DNA of 64,000 nt, taken from Candidatus Tectomicrobia bacterium (GTDB taxonomy: Bacteria > UBA8248). The notes beneath the pieces are model-generated. The model was not told the origin of the DNA and did no database searches. It saw nothing but the letters and a program-made list of their open reading frames with translations. The stretch lies in NCBI GenBank assembly GCA_016192135.1, contig JACPUR010000004.1:1-64000 (forward strand), read 5' to 3'. Below, piece by piece: positions 60,645 through 64,000 of the stretch (its first letter is position 1; every line of letters starts with the position of its first letter). The translations under genes and the position numbers were made by a program.

Positions 60645-61850
60645 ATGTCCAGGAAGCTGACCCGCCGCCGCGACAGCCAGCAGTGGATCCTCGACTACGT
60701 CGCCAAGAGCTCGGGCATGGTCCAGAACTTCGAGGACGAGAAGTTCGAGCTGCCGCGCGGCGTCAAGAACTACAAGATGATCGGCAAGTTCCAGGGCGCG
60801 GACGCCGCCCACAAGGAGGCCGTGGCCCGGGCCGCCGAGGAGGCGGGGCACAAGGAGACGGCGCTCGAGGCCTACGTCCAGGCGGCCGAGTCCTACCGCA
60901 AGGGCCAGCACGTCATCTACGAGGACGACCACCCGCAGAAGCTCAAGCTCCACGCGGGCCTCATCCGCTGCTACGACAAGGCCGCCTCACTCGCCCCCTA
61001 CCCCATCGAGCGGATCGAGGTGCCCTTCGAGGGCAAGCAGATCCAGATCCTGCTCCACCTGCTGCCGGACCGGCGCAAGGCCCCCTGCGTGCTCTACATC
61101 CCGGGGATGGACCAGACCAAGGAGTTCTACCCCTACATCCTCCAGAACGATTTCCATCGCCGGGGGATGCACGCCTGCGCCATGGACGGCCCCGGCCAGG
61201 GAATGTCGAACATCCGCAAGATCCGCGTGACGGACGACAACTACGAGCGCGCGGCCCAGGCCGTGGTCAACTACCTGGCCTCGCGCCCCGAGATCGATGG
61301 GGACAGGATCGGGGCCTTCGGCATCAGCTTCGGCTCCTTCTGGGCGCCCCGCCTCGCCGCCCTGGAGCCCAGGCTCAAGGCCTGCGCCGCGGCCAGCGCG
61401 ATGCTCTCCGGGACCCGGCACATCTTCGAGGAGACCTCCCCCCGCTTCAAGCAGATATTCATGTACATGGCGGGCGTCTCGGACGAGGAAGCCTTCGACC
61501 GGATGGTCGAGAAGATGACCCTCGACGGACACGCGGAGCGAATCCGCTGCCCGGTCCTGCTCGGGACGGGGGAGTTCGATCCGCTCAGCCCGGTGGAGGG
61601 GGCGCTCGCCCTCTTCGGGAGGCTGAACTGCCCGAAGGAGCTGTGGATCCTCGAGAACGAGTTCCACCGGGTCTGGGGCATGAAGGGCCTGGGCGGCCTG
61701 GACCTCAATCCCTTCGCGGCGGACTGGCTCCGGGAGGCGCTAAACGGGAACATCCGCCCCGGGCACAAGGAGATCGTGTACGTCCGTCAGGGCTCGGGCG
61801 CGGGGCCCTACAAGGGCGACCTTCCGGAGGACTACCCGGGCAGGTGGTGA
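60645..61850 (+). CDS. alpha/beta hydrolase (FrsA/DUF1100-like)
   Basis: A 401-residue protein: helical N-terminal half (~1-130) and alpha/beta hydrolase domain with nucleophile in FGISFGSFW, acid in LGTGEFDPLSPVE and His in ENEFHRVWGM. VLYIPGMDQTKEFYPYIL is the oxyanion region. Similar to 2,6-dihydroxypseudooxynicotine hydrolase-type C-C hydrolases, substrate unproven. Its 3' end overlaps the IclR gene on the other strand by 19 bases. Confidence 0.83.
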   Translation: MSRKLTRRRDSQQWILDYVAKSSGMVQNFEDEKFELPRGVKNYKMIGKFQGADAAHKEAVARAAEEAGHKETALEAYVQAAESYRKGQHVIYEDDHPQKLKLHAGLIRCYDKAASLAPYPIERIEVPFEGKQIQILLHLLPDRRKAPCVLYIPGMDQTKEFYPYILQNDFHRRGMHACAMDGPGQGMSNIRKIRVTDDNYERAAQAVVNYLASRPEIDGDRIGAFGISFGSFWAPRLAALEPRLKACAAASAMLSGTRHIFEETSPRFKQIFMYMAGVSDEEAFDRMVEKMTLDGHAERIRCPVLLGTGEFDPLSPVEGALALFGRLNCPKELWILENEFHRVWGMKGLGGLDLNPFAADWLREALNGNIRPGHKEIVYVRQGSGAGPYKGDLPEDYPGRW

Positions 61851-62611
61851 GCCGCCGCCCCTTCGTGCACCGTGGCGCCGAGGCGCCGGGAGATGGCGCG
61901 GGCGGTTTCGGTGACGGCCTTCGCGTGCTCCTGCCAGGCCTGCTTGTGCATCCGCGCCGCGGGGGTGGAGGTGCTGACCGCGCCGACCACGGCGCCCGCC
62001 GCGTTGAAGATGGGAGCCCCCACGCCGTTGACCCCCTCGCGGAACTCCCCCCGGTTCAGCGCGTAGCCCTGCTCCCGGGCCTTCTCGCACTCGCGCCGCA
62101 AGCGGTCCGGGTCGGTGACGGTCTGGGAGGTGTAGGGGCGCAGGCCCTGGGCAATCACTTTTTCGATGCGCTCCGGATGGTGGGCGAGCATCACCTTCCC
62201 GCTGGAGACGCAGTAGGCGGGGGCCGTCCCGCCCACGTGGGTGCGGGCGACGATGGCGTGATGGCTCTCGATTATGTCCAGGTAGGTGATGTGGGTGTCC
62301 TCCAGGACGGTCAGGACGACGCTCTCGTTGATGCGGTCGCGCAGGGATTCCATCAAGGGGAGGGCGGCCTTGCGCAGGCCCAGGTCCTCGACGGCCTTGC
62401 AACCCAGCTCGAAGAGCCGGAAGCCCAGGAAGAACCGGCCGTTCTCGGGGTCCCGGCGCACCATGCCGAGCGACTCCATCGTGGACATGAAGCGCGAGAC
62501 CGTGCTCTTGGGCATCCTCAGGAGGCGGGCGAATTCGTTCACCCCGATCGGAGCCTTCGACTCCATGAGGATGTCGAGGATACGGGCCGTCTTCTGCAGC
62601 GATTGATTCAT
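61832..62611 (-). CDS. IclR-family transcriptional regulator
   Basis: A 259-residue regulator: winged helix (TARILDILMESKAPIGVNEF; MPKSTVSRFMSTMESLGMVR) and effector domain (VVLTVLEDTHITYLDIIESH; APIFNAAGAVVGAVSTSTPA). Divergent from the SDR gene and convergent with the hydrolase gene; it probably controls the SDR/DRE-TIM operon through the AT-rich gap. Confidence 0.9.
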   Translation of the reverse strand: MNQSLQKTARILDILMESKAPIGVNEFARLLRMPKSTVSRFMSTMESLGMVRRDPENGRFFLGFRLFELGCKAVEDLGLRKAALPLMESLRDRINESVVLTVLEDTHITYLDIIESHHAIVARTHVGGTAPAYCVSSGKVMLAHHPERIEKVIAQGLRPYTSQTVTDPDRLRRECEKAREQGYALNRGEFREGVNGVGAPIFNAAGAVVGAVSTSTPAARMHKQAWQEHAKAVTETARAISRRLGATVHEGAAAHHLPG

Positions 62612-62867
62612 CCCGCGCTCCGGCGGAATCCCGTCCTGCTATCCAAATGATCCGGCGGGTTCCGCTCCGACAGGTTCCCAGGGGTTTTTGACTTGACAGG
62701 CTTCCAGCCCGAGCCCATAAATTATCTATACCACATTTCAAAACATAGTTTCAATATATAGAACGAAGTAGATTTGGGAGTGGCAAATCATACAGGTGCA
62801 TCCTAAATTTTGTATGCACCTCATGAAACCTAGTTCCAAATAATGAAACCAAGGGGGACCACCGCTT
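62612..62867. promoter_or_regulatory. AT-rich divergent promoter region of IclR and SDR operon
   Basis: AT-rich from about 62700 to 62850, unlike its flanks. It contains the 8-bp inverted repeat AGGTGCAT/ATGCACCT (62794-62801 and 62814-62821) with 12-base spacer, and the direct repeat ATGAAACC (62823-62830, 62843-62850). IclR proteins bind palindromic sites in such intervals. Confidence 0.55.
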
Positions 62868-63644
62868 ATGAGACTCCTCAACAAGATTGCGTTCATCACC
62901 GGCGGGGGCCGTGGAATCGGGCGCGAGATCGCCCTGGCGTTCGCCCGGGAGGGGGCCGACGTCGCCGTGGCGGCCCGCACGGCCTCCGAGGTTGAGAGCG
63001 TGGCGAAGGAAGTTCAGGGGCTGGGCCGCCGGAGCCTGGCCGTGCGGCTCGACCTGACGAACCGGGCCAACATCCGCCAAGCGGCGAAGACCGTTCTGGA
63101 GCACTTCGGCCGGGTGGACATCCTGGTCAACAACGCCGGGGTGCTGAGCAAGGGGCCGGCCGCCACGCTCGACGAGAAGACGTGGGACACCACGCTGGCG
63201 ATCAACCTGACGGGCATATTCCTCGTCACCCAGGCGTTCCTGGGCCAGATGCTGGAGAGGGGGAAGGGCCGCATCATCAACATCAACTCGAGCTCGGGGA
63301 AGATCGGCCTCCCCTACCGCAGCGCATACGCCGCCTCCAAGCACGGGGCCCTCGGCTTCATGCGGTCGCTCGCCAGCGAGGTGGCCGACAAGGGCATCAC
63401 CGTGAACGCCATCTGCCCGGGCCTGGTGGACACCCAGATGTGGGACACGAGCGTCGAGAACTTCGCCGCCGAGATGGGGAAGACGCCCGAGGAGGCGAGG
63501 GAGATGTTCCGCCAGCGCATCCCCGTCAAGCGCTTCACCGAGGCCTGGGAGCTCGCGCCATTGGCCGTGTATCTGGCGTCCGACGACTCCATCTCCCTGA
63601 CGGGCCAGGCCATCCAGCTGGACGGCGGGTTCCTGCAATCCTGA
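62868..63644 (+). CDS. SDR-family NAD(P)-dependent oxidoreductase
   Basis: A 258-residue short-chain dehydrogenase: FITGGGRGIGREIALAF (cofactor loop), VDILVNNAGV, and catalytic Ser/Tyr/Lys in NSSSGKIGLPYRSAYAASK. Probably a 3-oxoacyl or hydroxy-acid dehydrogenase. It precedes the DRE-TIM gene by 78 bases; the operon is probably IclR-regulated. Confidence 0.9.
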   Translation: MRLLNKIAFITGGGRGIGREIALAFAREGADVAVAARTASEVESVAKEVQGLGRRSLAVRLDLTNRANIRQAAKTVLEHFGRVDILVNNAGVLSKGPAATLDEKTWDTTLAINLTGIFLVTQAFLGQMLERGKGRIININSSSGKIGLPYRSAYAASKHGALGFMRSLASEVADKGITVNAICPGLVDTQMWDTSVENFAAEMGKTPEEAREMFRQRIPVKRFTEAWELAPLAVYLASDDSISLTGQAIQLDGGFLQS

Positions 63645-63722
63645 GCGCGCCGCGGGAGCATTGAGAGGCCATTCCTTCCCCCCCCGGGGCTCTTTCATCC
63701 GTTCTTGATCTGGAGGTCACAC

Positions 63723-64000
63723 ATGGCGCCAAAGCATGAGTCCGATCGGTGGGCGGTCAGCCCATACAACTTCGCCGACTCCATCCGCGCGGACATGAAC
63801 CTTCCCAAGAAGGTCACGATCTGCGACCTCACCCTGCGGGAGGGGAGGCAGTACGAGGGGGTCAACCTGCGCAAGGAGGAGGTCATCCTCGTCGCGCAGA
63901 AGCTGGCCGAGGCGGGGGTCCCGATGGTGCAGATGCACCACGACGACCCCGAGGAGGTGAAGGAGGTCAAGGCGCTGAAGGCGCCGTTCAAGGTCGAGGT
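63723..64000 (+). CDS. DRE-TIM metallolyase/synthase (HMG-CoA-lyase/isopropylmalate-synthase-like), N-terminal part
   Basis: The first 92 codons are in the window. KKVTICDLTLREGRQYEGVN resembles the DTTLRDGxQ signature of 2-isopropylmalate synthase, homocitrate synthase and HMG-CoA lyase; the first position is DLTLREG, an unusual variant. GGAGGT lies just upstream of ATG 63723. The reaction cannot be named without the C-terminal part. Directly after the SDR gene, it may act on the same substrate. Confidence 0.78.
   Translation, partial: MAPKHESDRWAVSPYNFADSIRADMNLPKKVTICDLTLREGRQYEGVNLRKEEVILVAQKLAEAGVPMVQMHHDDPEEVKEVKALKAPFKVE

Noticed and set aside
1-64000. tRNA, rRNA, CRISPR array, insertion sequence or prophage genes
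   Set aside because: No cloverleaf, rRNA segment, regular repeat-spacer pattern or transposase/phage protein was recognised by eye; short ncRNAs cannot be excluded.

Overview
This 64 kb window is chromosomal DNA from a GC-rich, free-living Gram-negative bacterium. Evidence for that is lipoboxes, a Tat signal, an MtrB-type outer-membrane barrel and multihaem c cytochromes. The many NitT/TauT-type ABC transporters, the TAXI-TRAP genes, amidohydrolase, acyl-CoA dehydrogenases, LLM flavin monooxygenases and MmgE/PrpD resemble Rokubacteria/NC10, Tectomicrobia or deep deltaproteobacterial genomes; this placement is an inference from gene content and is weak. No rRNA, tRNA, CRISPR array or prophage was recognised.

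Layout. 1-5.3 kb (minus): 5' part of gltB, a lytic transglycosylase behind a PA2779/PA2778-type pair, and two small exported proteins. 5.5-13.2 kb: a respiratory island with a minus-strand operon of Rieske protein, cytochrome b, nine-haem cytochrome, triheme cytochrome and monohaem cytochrome, divergent from a decahaem lipoprotein cytochrome and an MtrB/PioB-type porin. Together they could link the quinone pool to the cell surface. 13.3-22.2 kb: two tandem Gfo/Idh/MocA oxidoreductases, MmgE/PrpD, a quinone-oxidoreductase-like MDR and a NitT/TauT ABC operon with two permeases. 22.6-26.5 kb: Tat-exported split-Soret cytochrome, PPC/DUF296 protein, metallo-beta-lactamase fold protein, amidohydrolase, and an OsmC-family gene whose conserved cysteine codon is an in-frame TGA (candidate selenoprotein). 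26.6-38.0 kb (minus): one long operon headed by a GntR/FCD regulator, encoding catabolic enzymes plus an ABC importer whose genes are interrupted by a complete TAXI-TRAP system. 38.3-43.6 kb: a ThDP enzyme and a further ABC importer. 43.9-55.8 kb (plus): acyl-CoA dehydrogenase, an OpuC-type ABC importer with substrate-binding and permease domains fused, egtD, an EgtB-like enzyme that best fits SenA, a SenB-type glycosyltransferase, an LLM monooxygenase, a PAS-GAF-GAF histidine kinase behind a CRP-type palindrome, and a second acyl-CoA dehydrogenase. 55.8-57.0 kb: a mobile integron gene cassette carrying a methyltransferase between two attC sites, with no integrase in view. 57.0-64 kb: WbqC, ECF sigma factor with membrane partner, LLM monooxygenase, alpha/beta hydrolase, IclR regulator, SDR, and the start of a DRE-TIM lyase/synthase.

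The most notable themes are selenium (candidate Sec-OsmC and the egtD-senA-senB set, about 21 kb apart), a possible extracellular electron-transfer route, the interleaved ABC/TRAP operon, and the integron cassette. Starts were chosen by Shine-Dalgarno position and family alignment; several differ from the longest open frame, and the alternatives are noted.
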